DNA of 64,000 nt, from contig CAMLON010000004.1 of NCBI GenBank assembly GCA_946481695.1, positions 35,619 through 99,618 of the forward strand. Reading direction: 5' to 3'. The notes under the pieces were generated by a model. That model searched no databases and was not told where the DNA came from. It saw only the letters and a program-made list of their open reading frames with translations. Made by a program: the position numbers and the translations under genes. Positions 36,262 to 45,284 of this stretch are shown one piece after another. Source of the stretch: an uncultured Bartonella sp. Its GTDB lineage: Bacteria; Pseudomonadota; Alphaproteobacteria; Rhizobiales; Rhizobiaceae. Numbering within the stretch: the stretch's first letter is position 1; each line of letters opens with the position of its first letter.

Positions 36262-37026
36262 CTATTTGAAGTCAATGGCGTGCAAGGCTTGTCCATTGCG
36301 TTTCAACCATGCTTTACATTCTTTCGTTCGCGGGCATAATTTTTCGCATAAAGCCCAGAATTTGGAACTGTGATTCATTTCAACAAGGTGGGAAGCCTCA
36401 TGGGCAACGAGATAGTCGATAACTCCCAAAGGAGCCATGACAATTCGCCATGAAAATGACAAATGCCCGTCAGCAGAACACGACCCCCAACGGCTTCTGG
36501 TGTCCTTATAGCGGACGGAAACCGGCTTCCGGCCTACGGTAGCGCAATGCTTTTCGACAAGCGGAGCAATAATATGAGCGGCCTGTTTTTTAAGTGCGTC
36601 TCCAATGTGCCTTGGTAAATAACGCTCGTCACCATAGACAATTATTTTCCCACCCTTACCATTATCATCGGCAATGATGGTGACTGTGCCCCGCCCTTCC
36701 CGATGTATGATTTCATAGGGATGGCCCAGAATAGGTATAGCAGCACCGGCTTTCAACATCGGCGTATTGCGAGGCGCTGGCAAACGGGAAATGCGGCTTT
36801 CTATCCAACCTTTATAACGTTCAATGAAGCTCGTAATCTCGTTTTCCGATGTTTTCGGAGGAACAGTGACACGAACGCCTTTTCCGCCGGCTTCTATGCG
36901 CAATGTCAGCCTTTTTGCGCGCGCAGTTTTCACGATTGTAAGCGGCAAGGAACGGTCTGACAATTGAAGTGTCAATTGCAGCTTTTCCGGTTTCAAATTA
37001 GGCGAGCGGGAGAGGCTAGAAAACAT
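36262..37026 (-). CDS. YgjP-like (DUF45/SprT-like fold) metallopeptidase
   Basis: A 254-residue protein of the M48-like YgjP family (PF01863). It contains the zinc-binding HExxH motif as VAHEASHLVEMNHSSKFWALCEKL, so a third ligand (His of NHSSKFW) is in place. SVRYKDTRSRWGSCSADGHLSFSWR precedes it at about residues 175-199. The N-terminal half is a beta-rich region with RAKRLTLRIEAGGKGVRVTVPP. There is no signal peptide, so it is cytoplasmic. Its substrate is unknown in the family. It is convergent with tenA, with stop codons 24 bases apart. Confidence 0.88.
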   Translation of the reverse strand: MFSSLSRSPNLKPEKLQLTLQLSDRSLPLTIVKTARAKRLTLRIEAGGKGVRVTVPPKTSENEITSFIERYKGWIESRISRLPAPRNTPMLKAGAAIPILGHPYEIIHREGRGTVTIIADDNGKGGKIIVYGDERYLPRHIGDALKKQAAHIIAPLVEKHCATVGRKPVSVRYKDTRSRWGSCSADGHLSFSWRIVMAPLGVIDYLVAHEASHLVEMNHSSKFWALCEKLCPRTKECKAWLKRNGQALHAIDFK

Positions 37027-37146
37027 GGGCCTTATTTAGGAAATGAAAGCGTTTTTTGAAGAGATTTAATCATATTATAGGAAAATTATTATCACAACGG
37101 ACTGAAACCATGTCACACCTACCGCAAACATATCGGCGGGTAGAGC

Positions 37147-37179
37147 CGGATTTCCTTATAAAAGGAAATCCGTTTTATT
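37147..37179 (+). terminator. Plus-strand terminator without an annotated upstream gene
   Basis: CGGATTTCCTT (37147-37157) pairs with AAGGAAATCCG (37162-37172) around an ATAA loop and runs into TTTTATT. A second, imperfect hairpin with CTACCGC and GCGGGTAG (about 37117-37142) precedes it. The flanking genes are both on the minus strand, so either a short plus-strand RNA starts near 37050-37090 or the hairpin stops readthrough. Confidence 0.6.
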
Positions 37180-37261
37180 CTCTTCCGTTTTTGCCTTTTA
37201 ATCAATTCGTCTAAAATGAAGAACCGGTTTATTTAATCCTTGGTATATCGATCAGGCATAT

Positions 37262-38035
37262 TCAACGCGCACCGTTTGCTATCAGCATCTCCAACGCGTT
37301 GAGGATGGCGGCAATATCTTGCGGACGGGAGAGATGGTGTTCGCCATCACGAATCAAAGTGAGTGTAACATTATCGAAAGGCAGATGTTCGACAAGTTCA
37401 AGCGTATGCTGATAAGGAACTTCATTGTCGGCCATTCCCTGAATGATATGAACCGGACAATGAATATCGATAAGGCCTTCCATAACCAGATTTTTATCAC
37501 CGTCATCAAGAAAGATTTTGGTAAAAGGAACCGGTTCCGGCTCGTTTTCATAAGGGACTTCAAAAAAGCCGCGTTCTTCCAGTTCTTGATTTTGTTTGCT
37601 TGTCATTTGCGGGCGAACAAGGTCACGGGTGAAATCGGGTGCAGGGGCGAGAAGCAACAAACCGGCAAGCGGAATGTGTTTCTTTGCCAATTCCTGCGCC
37701 ATACGAAGCGCTATCCATCCACCCATTGATGAACCTGCTATAATTTGCGGGCCGCGGCAAAATTTTTCAAAAAGCGTCAGGCTTTCCTCTAACCACAAGG
37801 AAATGCTTCCCTTATAAAAATCGCCCTCCGATTCGCCAGTGCCCGAATAATCGAAGCGCAAAAACGGATAGCCGTTTTTTTCTGCAAATGCATTCAATGC
37901 AACGGCTTTCCCCCCCATCATGTGCGAGCGGTAACCCGGTAGCCACATCAAACCGGGGTGTTTTGTTCCTTCAAGGGCACGTATTGCGAGTTTTTGATGG
38001 CCGACAGTTAAAAATTCAAGATCACCATTTTGCAT
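37262..38035 (-). CDS. Alpha/beta hydrolase, esterase/thioesterase-like
   Basis: A 257-residue alpha/beta hydrolase. The start at 38035 follows AAGGAG. The frame extends upstream without a site. The nucleophile elbow is IAGSSMGGWIALRM (Ser near residue 103, G-x-S-x-G type), preceded by FLRFDYSGTGESEGDFYKGS near 62-79 and the oxyanion region MWLPGYRSHMMGGK. The acid residue is probably in IQGMADNEVPY and the His in IRDGEHHLSRPQD near 237. The nearest characterised relatives are ABHD10-like palmitoyl esterases, and the bacterial substrate is unknown. It stands alone, upstream and divergent from infC. Confidence 0.88.
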   Translation of the reverse strand: MQNGDLEFLTVGHQKLAIRALEGTKHPGLMWLPGYRSHMMGGKAVALNAFAEKNGYPFLRFDYSGTGESEGDFYKGSISLWLEESLTLFEKFCRGPQIIAGSSMGGWIALRMAQELAKKHIPLAGLLLLAPAPDFTRDLVRPQMTSKQNQELEERGFFEVPYENEPEPVPFTKIFLDDGDKNLVMEGLIDIHCPVHIIQGMADNEVPYQHTLELVEHLPFDNVTLTLIRDGEHHLSRPQDIAAILNALEMLIANGAR

Positions 38036-38232
38036 GAAAAACTCCTTACATCGCCGGAACGATAACAAATATTATAGATAGACTTATTTTAGCCGGAAAA
38101 TCGCGAACATAAACCCTTAATGCCGCTTTAAAGCCGATATTCAATAAAAGCCTAGCATTTCGGTTGTTTTTGAACGTTAATTTGTATATGACGAAAAACA
38201 GATGAATTTATTCGACTGAAATAAAATATCCG

Positions 38233-38265
38233 GTGTGAAATCTTGGGTAAACCAAGTTATCACAC
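38233..38265 (+). promoter_or_regulatory. Hairpin in the infC leader
   Basis: Two-part stem: GTGTGA (38233-38238) with TCACAC (38260-38265) and inner CTTGG (38242-38246) with CCAAG (38252-38256), separated by a 3 by 3 internal loop. It lies about 64 bases before the infC start codon and may be an attenuation or autoregulatory element. Confidence 0.5.
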
Positions 38266-38328
38266 AGGTTTTAAAGGATAAATTGTATCTGAACTGGATA
38301 ATTGAAACTATTATAGGGAGAATCGACC

Positions 38329-38865
38329 ATTCGCCGACCGTTTAAAACAACGCCAACCCCAAAAGATGGGCCGCGTTCCAATCAGGATATCCGCATTCCT
38401 CGTATACAACTTATCGATCATGAGGGGCATAATCACGGGGTCGTTCCGACGCAAGATGCTTTAGCAATGGCTGAAGAGGCAGGTCTCGATCTTGTCGAGA
38501 TTGTTCCAAATGCCGAACCACCGGTTTGCAAAATCATTGATCTTGGAAAGCTGAAATATCAGAACCAGAAAAAGGCATCCGAGGCGCGCAAGAAACAGAA
38601 GACCGTGGAAATCAAAGAAATCAAGATGCGGCCGAACATTGATACCCACGATTACGGGGTAAAAATGAAGGCAATCGGAAAATTTCTTGAAGGTGGCGAC
38701 AAGGTCAAAATTACCCTTCGGTTCCGTGGCCGCGAAATGGCGCACCAGGAATTGGGCATGCAGCTTCTCGAACGTGTAAAATTGGATACAGCCGGTATTT
38801 CAAAAGTTGAAGCCGAGCCAAAACTTGAGGGGCGACAGATGATGATGGTTATTGCGCCCAAATAA
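38329..38865 (+). CDS. infC: Translation initiation factor IF-3, with AUU start codon
   Basis: IF-3 binds the 30S subunit, keeps it free from 50S and checks initiator tRNA and start codon. The reading frame begins upstream of the first ATG (38467) at ATT (38329-38331), eight bases after AGGGAG. This gives 178 residues starting [20 protein letters not shown], the usual alphaproteobacterial N-terminus. The rare AUU start underlies autoregulation in E. coli, because IF-3 rejects non-canonical starts of its own mRNA. Conserved parts are [32 protein letters not shown] and [15 protein letters not shown] leader hairpin and a clean terminator frame the gene. No rpmI or rplT follows, unlike E. coli. 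Confidence 0.95.
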   Translation: MRRPFKTTPTPKDGPRSNQDIRIPRIQLIDHEGHNHGVVPTQDALAMAEEAGLDLVEIVPNAEPPVCKIIDLGKLKYQNQKKASEARKKQKTVEIKEIKMRPNIDTHDYGVKMKAIGKFLEGGDKVKITLRFRGREMAHQELGMQLLERVKLDTAGISKVEAEPKLEGRQMMMVIAPK

Positions 38866-38880
38866 TTTTGTGTATTTTTT

Positions 38881-38911
38881 AAAAAGCACCGTTGATAACG
38901 GTGCTTTTTTA
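38881..38911 (+). terminator. Rho-independent terminator of infC
   Basis: AAAAAGCACCGTT (38881-38893) pairs with AACGGTGCTTTTT (38897-38909) around a three-base loop, followed by T residues. Confidence 0.9.
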
Positions 38912-39085
38912 TTAACTTTTAGTTGCAAACCCTAACCGGCAAATGAAATAGTAAACATATCGTATTTTGTTTTTATGCTGTTCAAAGCATAGAAGTTGTG
39001 TTTCGAGTTTTATACCGCGAAGGGAAACATGTTTTTTTGAAATATAGAAAGCATGGTTATGCGGCAAGAGTAGGGATTATATGTA

Positions 39086-40537
39086 ATGTCAGGATGGCTT
39101 AGACGTAAACCGGTGATTGGGCAAACGTCACAAAGGGAACGAAAACTCATTCCGACATTAAGTTGGCCCCATCTTGTCGCGTTAGGTGTCGGTGGAATTG
39201 TCGGGACCGGTATTTATACCCTCATCGGTATTGGTGCCGACAGAGCAGGGCCATCCGTGCTGTTATCCTTTGTCATTGCCGGTGTTGTGTGTGCATGTGC
39301 CGCTTTTGCCTATGCGGAACTTGCAACTCTTATTCCGCTAGCAGGCGGAGCCTATACCTATTCCTATGCAGCATTAGGCGAGTTGATTGCCTGGATTGTC
39401 GGGTGGAGCCTTATTCTTGAATATTCACTTGTGGTCAGCACTGTGGCCGTTGGCTGGTCGGCTTACGCAACAGGATTTTTGCACGGCATCGGCGTTCATT
39501 TGCCGTTCTGGCTTTCGGCAGGTTACAACGCAGTAGATCCGGCAACCGGTGTGCACGGGTTTGTCAATCTTCCGGCTGTGTTTATTGTTTTTGTTATTGC
39601 CGGCATGTTGATGATTGGTACCAAAGCAAGTGCGACATTGAATTTGTTCCTTGTTGTTATCAAAATAGCAGCTTTGGTACTTTTTATTATTGTCACACTT
39701 CCCCATTTCAATCTTGAAAATCTTCATCCCTTCATGCCGAACGGATTTTCCAAAGTCATGTCACCGGATGGTGTAGAACGTGGTGTGATGGCTGCGGCCG
39801 CTATTATATTTTTCGCATTTTATGGTTTTGATACAATTGCAACCGCTGCCGAGGAAACCAAACAACCGCGTCGGGATCTTTCTATCGGTATCGTCGGTTC
39901 GCTGATTGCGTGTATCATCATTTATATTCTCGTCGGCCTTGGAGCAGTAGGTGCACTTCATTACACCAGTTTTGCGCATAGTGAAGAACCGCTTGCCCAT
40001 ATTTTGCGTACATTAGGCTCGAACCGCATTGCCGGTCTGATCGGCATTGCGGCTGTTATAGCATTGCCGACAGTGTTACTGGCATTCTTCTATGGCCAGA
40101 CACGTATATTTTTTGTTATGGGACGCGATGGAACCCTTCCCGGTTTCCTCTCGCGCGTCAACGCAAAAACCGGAACGCCGGTTGCAACGACGCTTTTTAC
40201 CGCCGTCATTATTGCCGCAATTGCCGGGCTTTTCCGACTTGATGAAATAGCTGCACTTGCCAATGCCGGAACGCTGGTTGCCTTCACTTCTGTTGGCATA
40301 TGCCTGATTGTTTTACGCAAAACAGCAGCCGATGTTCCCAGAAAATTCAAAACACCTTTGGTCTTTATTGTCGGCCCGCTCAGTGCAATAGGCTGCGTTT
40401 ATCTGTTTTTCAGCCTTCCATCGAAAACCCAATATTATTTTCTGTTGTGGAACCTTATTGGCATCGTACTCTATTTTTGTTACGGTTTCAGGAAAAGTAA
40501 CATAGCGCATCACATTTCCGTGAATGACCGCTCTTGA
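39086..40537 (+). CDS. APC-family amino acid permease (cationic amino acid transporter type)
   Basis: A 483-residue membrane protein with 12-13 helices of the APC superfamily, CAT/YfnA branch. The first helix has HLVALGVGGIVGTGIYTLIGIGA (residues 29-51), the unwound-helix substrate site. AFAYAELATLIPLAGGAYTYS near 72 and FFAFYGFDTIATAAEETKQPRRDL near 247 are family hallmarks. Members import or exchange amino acids (arginine, lysine or branched-chain). The exact substrate is not determined. It is monocistronic, with AT-rich spacer on both sides. The start has no strong ribosome binding site. The alternative would be a few codons downstream. Confidence 0.92.
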   Translation: MSGWLRRKPVIGQTSQRERKLIPTLSWPHLVALGVGGIVGTGIYTLIGIGADRAGPSVLLSFVIAGVVCACAAFAYAELATLIPLAGGAYTYSYAALGELIAWIVGWSLILEYSLVVSTVAVGWSAYATGFLHGIGVHLPFWLSAGYNAVDPATGVHGFVNLPAVFIVFVIAGMLMIGTKASATLNLFLVVIKIAALVLFIIVTLPHFNLENLHPFMPNGFSKVMSPDGVERGVMAAAAIIFFAFYGFDTIATAAEETKQPRRDLSIGIVGSLIACIIIYILVGLGAVGALHYTSFAHSEEPLAHILRTLGSNRIAGLIGIAAVIALPTVLLAFFYGQTRIFFVMGRDGTLPGFLSRVNAKTGTPVATTLFTAVIIAAIAGLFRLDEIAALANAGTLVAFTSVGICLIVLRKTAADVPRKFKTPLVFIVGPLSAIGCVYLFFSLPSKTQYYFLLWNLIGIVLYFCYGFRKSNIAHHISVNDRS

Positions 40538-40656
40538 TGGCATTTTATGATGAACGTTTTTTTCTGAAATGCGTTTATTTATTATATTATATTCACGAGT
40601 GTTGTTCGGACAGAATGTTACATTTAGATAGTTTGCCATGCTGGAGGTATGTTTAA

Positions 40657-41622
40657 GTGTATAAACCAATAAGTTTCTTTTCAGCTGTTATTGCTTTATG
40701 TCTGGCGCCGATGGCTGCGGAAGCGGCTGTATACCAGAAAGTTCCGGGAACAGCGGTCTATATTAGTGTGCCCGACAGCTTTACTCTGACAACCGATTTT
40801 AGCGGTTTTATAGACAAAAAGTCCGGTGCATCTATTATCGTTGCAACAATGCCGCCAGCCAGTGACAGTGTGAAAAAGTTATTTAACGACGAAAAAACAT
40901 TCATATCCGCTATGGATAATCATCATTATTCCATTACTTCACGTTCCCGCACGAAATCGCGTGATGGTAATGCTTTGCTTGTTTATCAGGGAAAGCAAAC
41001 TGCCGCCAATGGTGTTTTTGATAAATGGTCTTCAATGCTTTTTGCACAGAATGCTTCTTACGTGATTACCGTACAGGCTCCTGAAACAGAACATTTCGCA
41101 TTGGATGATGCGATGAAGATTTTCGCATCCGTTTCGCTTGCCCGTCATAATGATGAAGGCGATCAATTAAGCGCTCTTCCATTTACTTTTGGTGTTGAAC
41201 CGCCGTTTGAATTTGTTGGCTCCATTATGAACAGTTCGGCAATGTTGACCATTCCGGCTTATACAAAAGATAGTGCTGAAAGTCCCGATATTGTGGTGAC
41301 AAAGGGGCTTGAAACGGCTCAGGGTGCTCCTCTCGACAAGGTTGTCGATAATTATCTTAACTCTATCAAAGGGACCGTTAACAATGTCGCAGATCGCAAG
41401 ACCTCGCACACAAAGTTCGCTGGCCACCCCGGTTTGAGGTTGCAGGCGACAGCAGAGATGAAAGGCGATCCGGTAGATCTTGTTATTTATGCGGCTGTGG
41501 GCAATGACGGGCATCCGATTTTCATGCACGCAACCGGCGAGAAGGGAACATTGGCTGCCTATAGCGATGAAATTGAAAAGACAGCCGATAGCATACAACT
41601 GAGAAACGACGAGAAGAAGTAA
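40657..41622 (+). CDS. Secreted protein of unknown function
   Basis: Family not recognised. Start is GTG at 40657, nine bases after GGAGG. The signal peptide covers about 25 residues (YKPISFFSAVIALCLAPMAA then EAA), so the 321-residue protein is exported and soluble in the periplasm. It appears to have two similar halves of about 130 residues, each with a beta-rich start (VYISVPDSFTLTTDFSGF and PFEFVGSIMNSSAMLTIPA) and a motif around ASIIVATMPP and PDIVVTKGLE. This suggests an internal duplication of a domain like those in bacterial surface or stress proteins. No enzymatic motif, cysteine or lipobox is seen. A clear terminator follows the gene. Confidence 0.8.
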   Translation: MYKPISFFSAVIALCLAPMAAEAAVYQKVPGTAVYISVPDSFTLTTDFSGFIDKKSGASIIVATMPPASDSVKKLFNDEKTFISAMDNHHYSITSRSRTKSRDGNALLVYQGKQTAANGVFDKWSSMLFAQNASYVITVQAPETEHFALDDAMKIFASVSLARHNDEGDQLSALPFTFGVEPPFEFVGSIMNSSAMLTIPAYTKDSAESPDIVVTKGLETAQGAPLDKVVDNYLNSIKGTVNNVADRKTSHTKFAGHPGLRLQATAEMKGDPVDLVIYAAVGNDGHPIFMHATGEKGTLAAYSDEIEKTADSIQLRNDEKK

Positions 41623-41671
41623 CTCTCGACAGTGCCGGAAGTCGAAGGATAACCTTCCGTATCGCTTTTTG

Positions 41672-41724
41672 AGCTCCGATGAGCGGCTTTTGAGAGCCTG
41701 CCGTCGGGGCTATTTTATATTTTT
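41672..41724 (+). terminator. Rho-independent terminator after the secreted-protein gene
   Basis: AGCTCCGATG (41672-41681) pairs with CGTCGGGGCT (41702-41711), ten pairs including two G-U, followed by ATTTTATATTTTTT. A smaller dyad (GGAAG/CTTCC) lies just before. Confidence 0.7.
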
Positions 41725-42073
41725 TGGCAAAGCTGTATAAAATCCGGACATTTCAACCATATATCGAATCGCAATGACGGCAATTCGCAATCCGGTTCCC
41801 GTTTCAGGTCTAAGAGCTGAGTCGACATAACAACCGGTCGGACATAGGCGCTGGCCCGACATAAGAGCTTGCAGCCTATAAGGGCAGTTTTAAAAATAAT
41901 GAATCGGCGGATTTTTTTAAAAAGATGTGCACAAAATCAGGTGGCGGCTTTTTGACAGGCAGGAAAAGCCACAGGCGTCCGGCATCTGTGCACTTTTGAG
42001 ATAATGTACTGATCAAAATGACATAAACGCGTAATATTGCACATAACCGTCGGTTCCATTAAACTTGAAACAT
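41725..42073. other. Spacer upstream of the ABC exporter
   Basis: About 350 bases in which no gene, repeat or clear promoter was identified by eye. ACATAA and CGACATAA words recur three times near 41824-41870. Confidence 0.4.
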
Positions 42074-42187
42074 ATGGCAGAGTGGATGGAATTCTTGCAT
42101 CTCGATCTTCAACAGGATAGGAACAAGCTACCAGTAGTGCTCGTTGATGATGCTTCTACTTATCTGTTACTAGAGGCAGTCATTTAA
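42074..42187 (+). CDS. Possible 37-residue leader peptide or small protein upstream of the ABC exporter
   Basis: An ATG at 42074 opens 37 codons (MAEWMEFLHLDLQQDRNK at the start, then a mostly hydrophobic C-terminus with PVVLVDDASTYLLLEAVI) ending 16 bases before the ABC gene start. Only a weak purine stretch precedes it. It could be a leader peptide coupled to the exporter, or chance. I recognise no family. Confidence 0.3.
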   Translation: MAEWMEFLHLDLQQDRNKLPVVLVDDASTYLLLEAVI

Positions 42188-42203
42188 AAAGGTTCGGCTA
42201 TTT

Positions 42204-44027
42204 ATGGCTAAAAAGAAACAGTTATCATCATTTGATAAAAGACTGATTGTTCGTTTGCTGCATGATAATTTCCGCAAACATGCATTCTGGTATATTTGCG
42301 CAATCATATCAATGCTCGTCATATCTGCTACGACCGGCGCAAGTGCCTGGATTATGCGTGATGTGGTCAATCACATCATCGAAGCGAATGATTTCAAGGT
42401 CATTGCGATGGTTTCGACCGGAGTGGCGGTTATCTTTATTATCAAAGGATTTTCCACTTTTGCGCAGACCTATTTTTTGAGTAAGGCAGGAAACAGTATC
42501 GTTGCAGAACAACAGCGCCGTATTTATTCGCGCCTTATGCAACAAGGCGTTGCTTTCTATCAGAATACGTCTTCATCCGATCTGCTTGTGCGTGTAACGC
42601 AAAATGCAAATGCTGCTCGCAACATTATCGATACGATTGTAACCACGTTTGTACGTGATCTTTTTTCGGTTATCAGCCTTCTTGCAGTGATGCTCTATCA
42701 GAATTTTCTACTCAGCATTGTCGCTTTAGCGGTTGGCCCTATCGCTTTTATCGGGGTCCGTCAGGTTTTGAAGCGCGTTCGCGGGTTAATGGAAAAGGAA
42801 CTCTCTTCCATTGCTGAAATCATTAAAGTTATGCAGGAAACAACAATCGGCATTCGTGTCATTAAAGCTTTCTCGCTCGAAGAGCTGATGAAACGGCGCA
42901 TGAATAAGGCGATTACCGATGTCGAAGTACGTTCAAACGGCATTGCCAAGCTGGAAGCTGCAACCAGTCCGATTATGGAAACTCTTGCCGGTATTGCAAT
43001 TGCTGTTGTTATTTGTTTTTCCGGTTATATGGCGACGCAAAGAGTTGGCGTTCAAGGCGAGCTGATGTCATTTATTGTCGCACTCCTTCTGGCCTATGAA
43101 CCGGCAAAGCGGGTTGCCAATGTGCGTGTCAAAATCGAATCAGGCATGATCGGTGTGCGTATGATGTTTGAAATTCTCGATCATCCGCTTACCCTTATGG
43201 AAAAAGAAAATCCGGTTGATCTTGACCGCTCGAAGGGCGATGTCCGGCTTGAACATGTCGGCTTTTCCTATGTGAAGGATCACATGGTTCTGCATGACAT
43301 CACTCTTGATATTCCGGCAGGAAAGATGACGGCATTGGTCGGGCCTTCCGGATCGGGTAAATCGACAATGATTAACCTTATCATGCGCCTGTATGATCCG
43401 CAGGAAGGCCGCATTCTGATTGATGGTCAGGATATTCGTGATGCCAGTTTCAAATCATTGCGCGAATTGATGTCTTATGTCGGGCAAGATACGTTTCTTT
43501 TCCAAGGCACTGTCCGCTATAACATCGGGTTAGGGCGCGAAGGGGCGACCGAAGAAGAAATAGAGGAAGTTGCCAAGCTTGCCAATGCACATGATTTTAT
43601 TATGGAACTGCCAGATGGTTACGACACCGATGTTGGTGATAATGGCGGCAATCTTTCGGGTGGTCAAAAACAGCGTATTGCTATCGCACGCGCTATGTTG
43701 CGCAATAGTGAAATTCTGATACTGGACGAGGCGACAAGTGCTCTCGACTCGGAATCCGAATCGTTAATCAAGGAAGCTTTGGCACGTTTGACCACCAACC
43801 GCACAACCATTGTCATAGCCCACAGGCTTTCGACAATTTCGCGTGCCGACAAAATTGTTGTTATGAAAAATGGCAGGATCGTCGAACAGGGAACCCAGCA
43901 TCAATTGTTGAAGATTGAAGGCGGCCTTTATAAGCACCTCCATGATTTACAGTTCAAAGATCCCGATTTCGACGATATTGATCATTTAGAGGATTCATCA
44001 CAAGATCAGAAAAAAATTGCCAAATAA
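42204..44027 (+). CDS. ABC exporter, fused membrane and ATPase domains (MsbA-like)
   Basis: A 607-residue half-transporter that would work as a homodimer. The membrane domain with six helices covers residues about 20-320, and the nucleotide-binding domain covers 345-590. ATPase motifs are Walker A GPSGSGKSTMINLIMRLYDP near 390, Q-loop VGQDTFLF, ABC signature NLSGGQKQRIAIARAML near 490, Walker B ILILDEATSALDSESE and the switch His in VIAHRLSTIS. The arrangement fits lipid, lipid-A or drug export (MsbA/ABCB type). MsbA is essential in many Gram-negatives, but this gene cannot be told from other paralogs without comparison. No adjacent lipid-A gene supports that role here. Confidence 0.9.
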   Translation: MAKKKQLSSFDKRLIVRLLHDNFRKHAFWYICAIISMLVISATTGASAWIMRDVVNHIIEANDFKVIAMVSTGVAVIFIIKGFSTFAQTYFLSKAGNSIVAEQQRRIYSRLMQQGVAFYQNTSSSDLLVRVTQNANAARNIIDTIVTTFVRDLFSVISLLAVMLYQNFLLSIVALAVGPIAFIGVRQVLKRVRGLMEKELSSIAEIIKVMQETTIGIRVIKAFSLEELMKRRMNKAITDVEVRSNGIAKLEAATSPIMETLAGIAIAVVICFSGYMATQRVGVQGELMSFIVALLLAYEPAKRVANVRVKIESGMIGVRMMFEILDHPLTLMEKENPVDLDRSKGDVRLEHVGFSYVKDHMVLHDITLDIPAGKMTALVGPSGSGKSTMINLIMRLYDPQEGRILIDGQDIRDASFKSLRELMSYVGQDTFLFQGTVRYNIGLGREGATEEEIEEVAKLANAHDFIMELPDGYDTDVGDNGGNLSGGQKQRIAIARAMLRNSEILILDEATSALDSESESLIKEALARLTTNRTTIVIAHRLSTISRADKIVVMKNGRIVEQGTQHQLLKIEGGLYKHLHDLQFKDPDFDDIDHLEDSSQDQKKIAK

Positions 44028-44147
44028 TTCGGGTTCTTTTGAAATTCCGGTTCTATTTGGCATTGTTCATCTCTATCAGATGCAAAATAATGCGATCACT
44101 GATTTGTCAGGTTGAATTGGCTTTCTTTCAAAAATACTCTAAATTGG

Positions 44148-44178
44148 TAGGGTAGGAGAGCAATTGGCTCCTACCCTA
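44148..44178. other. Perfect 11-base-pair hairpin between the ABC exporter and the oxidoreductase gene
   Basis: TAGGGTAGGAG (44148-44158) and CTCCTACCCTA (44168-44178) form a perfect stem with a nine-base loop. A weak T-rich tract (CATTTTATAG) follows, so this may end the exporter transcript. The arm contains GGAG-like purine runs. Confidence 0.55.
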
Positions 44179-44225
44179 GCCATTTTATAGATGTTTTAAA
44201 TGTTTCTCGCCAAAGGAAAACCATT

Positions 44226-45239
44226 ATGAAAGCCGTCGGATATTTCGAGAATTTGCCGATTACTGATGATCGGTCCTTGCAGGATTTCGATTTGGAAATG
44301 CCGGAAATCGGCGATTACGACCTTCTGGTTGCGGTGAAGGCTGTTTCGGTCAATCCGATTGATGTGAAAACGCGCCAGACCGGTAAACCATTTGACGGTA
44401 ACCCACGAATTTTAGGGTTTGATGCGTCCGGCATTGTGCAAAAACTTGGTAAAAATGTTACCGGTTTTCACGAGGGAGATGAAGTTTTTTATGCCGGTGC
44501 TATCAACCGGCAAGGTTCAAACAGTGAATTTCAAGCTATTGATAGCCGTCTGGTAGCGTTAAAGCCGAAAAGTCTTGATTTCAAGACAGCCGCTGCTATG
44601 CCGCTCACATCGCTTACCGCTTACGAAATGTTGTTTGACCGCATTGATATTTTGAAACCGGTTCACAATGGCAAAAATGCCCTTTTGATGATTGCCGGTG
44701 CTGGCGGAGTGGGGTCAATAGCCATTCAATTGGCTCGCCAACTCTCCGATGTTGAAATTATTGCAACCGCTTCCCGCCCGCAATCACAGGAATGGGCGTT
44801 GAAGATGGGAGCGCATCACGTCATTGACCACACAAAAGATTTTGCTCCACAACTTGAAAAGATCGGCTTCCCCAATCCGTCATTCATTTTTTCGACAGCA
44901 AATTCCGACGGTTATTTACCTCAATATGTCAATATTATCGCCCCCGAAGGACGACTTGGTCTTATTGATGGACCGAAAACATTTGATATTAACCCGCTAA
45001 AGATGAAAAGCGTTTCGGTTCATTGGGAATCAATGTTTACCCGTTCCATGTTCGTGACAGACGATATTGCGCGCCAAGGACAAATTCTGCATCATGTCGC
45101 GCAATTGATCGACGAGAAAAAGCTTGTTCCCACGCTTTCAAAGGTTTTGTCGCCAATCAATGCTGCCAATTTGAGAGAAGCCCACCGTTTGATCGAAACG
45201 CACCGCTCGGTCGGCAAACTTGTCGTTGAAGGTTTTTAA
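44226..45239 (+). CDS. Zinc-type alcohol dehydrogenase-like protein (quinone oxidoreductase family)
   Basis: A 337-residue medium-chain dehydrogenase/reductase. Visible are the N-terminal GroES-like domain (VKAVSVNPIDVKTRQTGKPF near residue 39, ILGFDASGIVQKLGKNVTGF near 61) and the Rossmann dinucleotide site MIAGAGGVGSIAIQLARQL near 158. Cysteine ligands for structural or catalytic zinc are absent, placing it in the zinc-independent quinone reductase/enoyl reductase group (ZADH type). It probably uses NADPH to reduce small quinones or enones. Substrate unknown. Its own promoter region follows the hairpin. It is convergent with the aspartoacylase-like gene. Confidence 0.9.
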   Translation: MKAVGYFENLPITDDRSLQDFDLEMPEIGDYDLLVAVKAVSVNPIDVKTRQTGKPFDGNPRILGFDASGIVQKLGKNVTGFHEGDEVFYAGAINRQGSNSEFQAIDSRLVALKPKSLDFKTAAAMPLTSLTAYEMLFDRIDILKPVHNGKNALLMIAGAGGVGSIAIQLARQLSDVEIIATASRPQSQEWALKMGAHHVIDHTKDFAPQLEKIGFPNPSFIFSTANSDGYLPQYVNIIAPEGRLGLIDGPKTFDINPLKMKSVSVHWESMFTRSMFVTDDIARQGQILHHVAQLIDEKKLVPTLSKVLSPINAANLREAHRLIETHRSVGKLVVEGF

Positions 45240-45284
45240 TCGAATGGCGGGAAAAAACCGCCATTCAAATTTATATTCCGGATT

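Noticed and set aside
38467..38865. infC starting at the first ATG
   Set aside because: It would lack the first 46 residues of IF-3. An ATT codon with good ribosome binding site restores the full family N-terminus.
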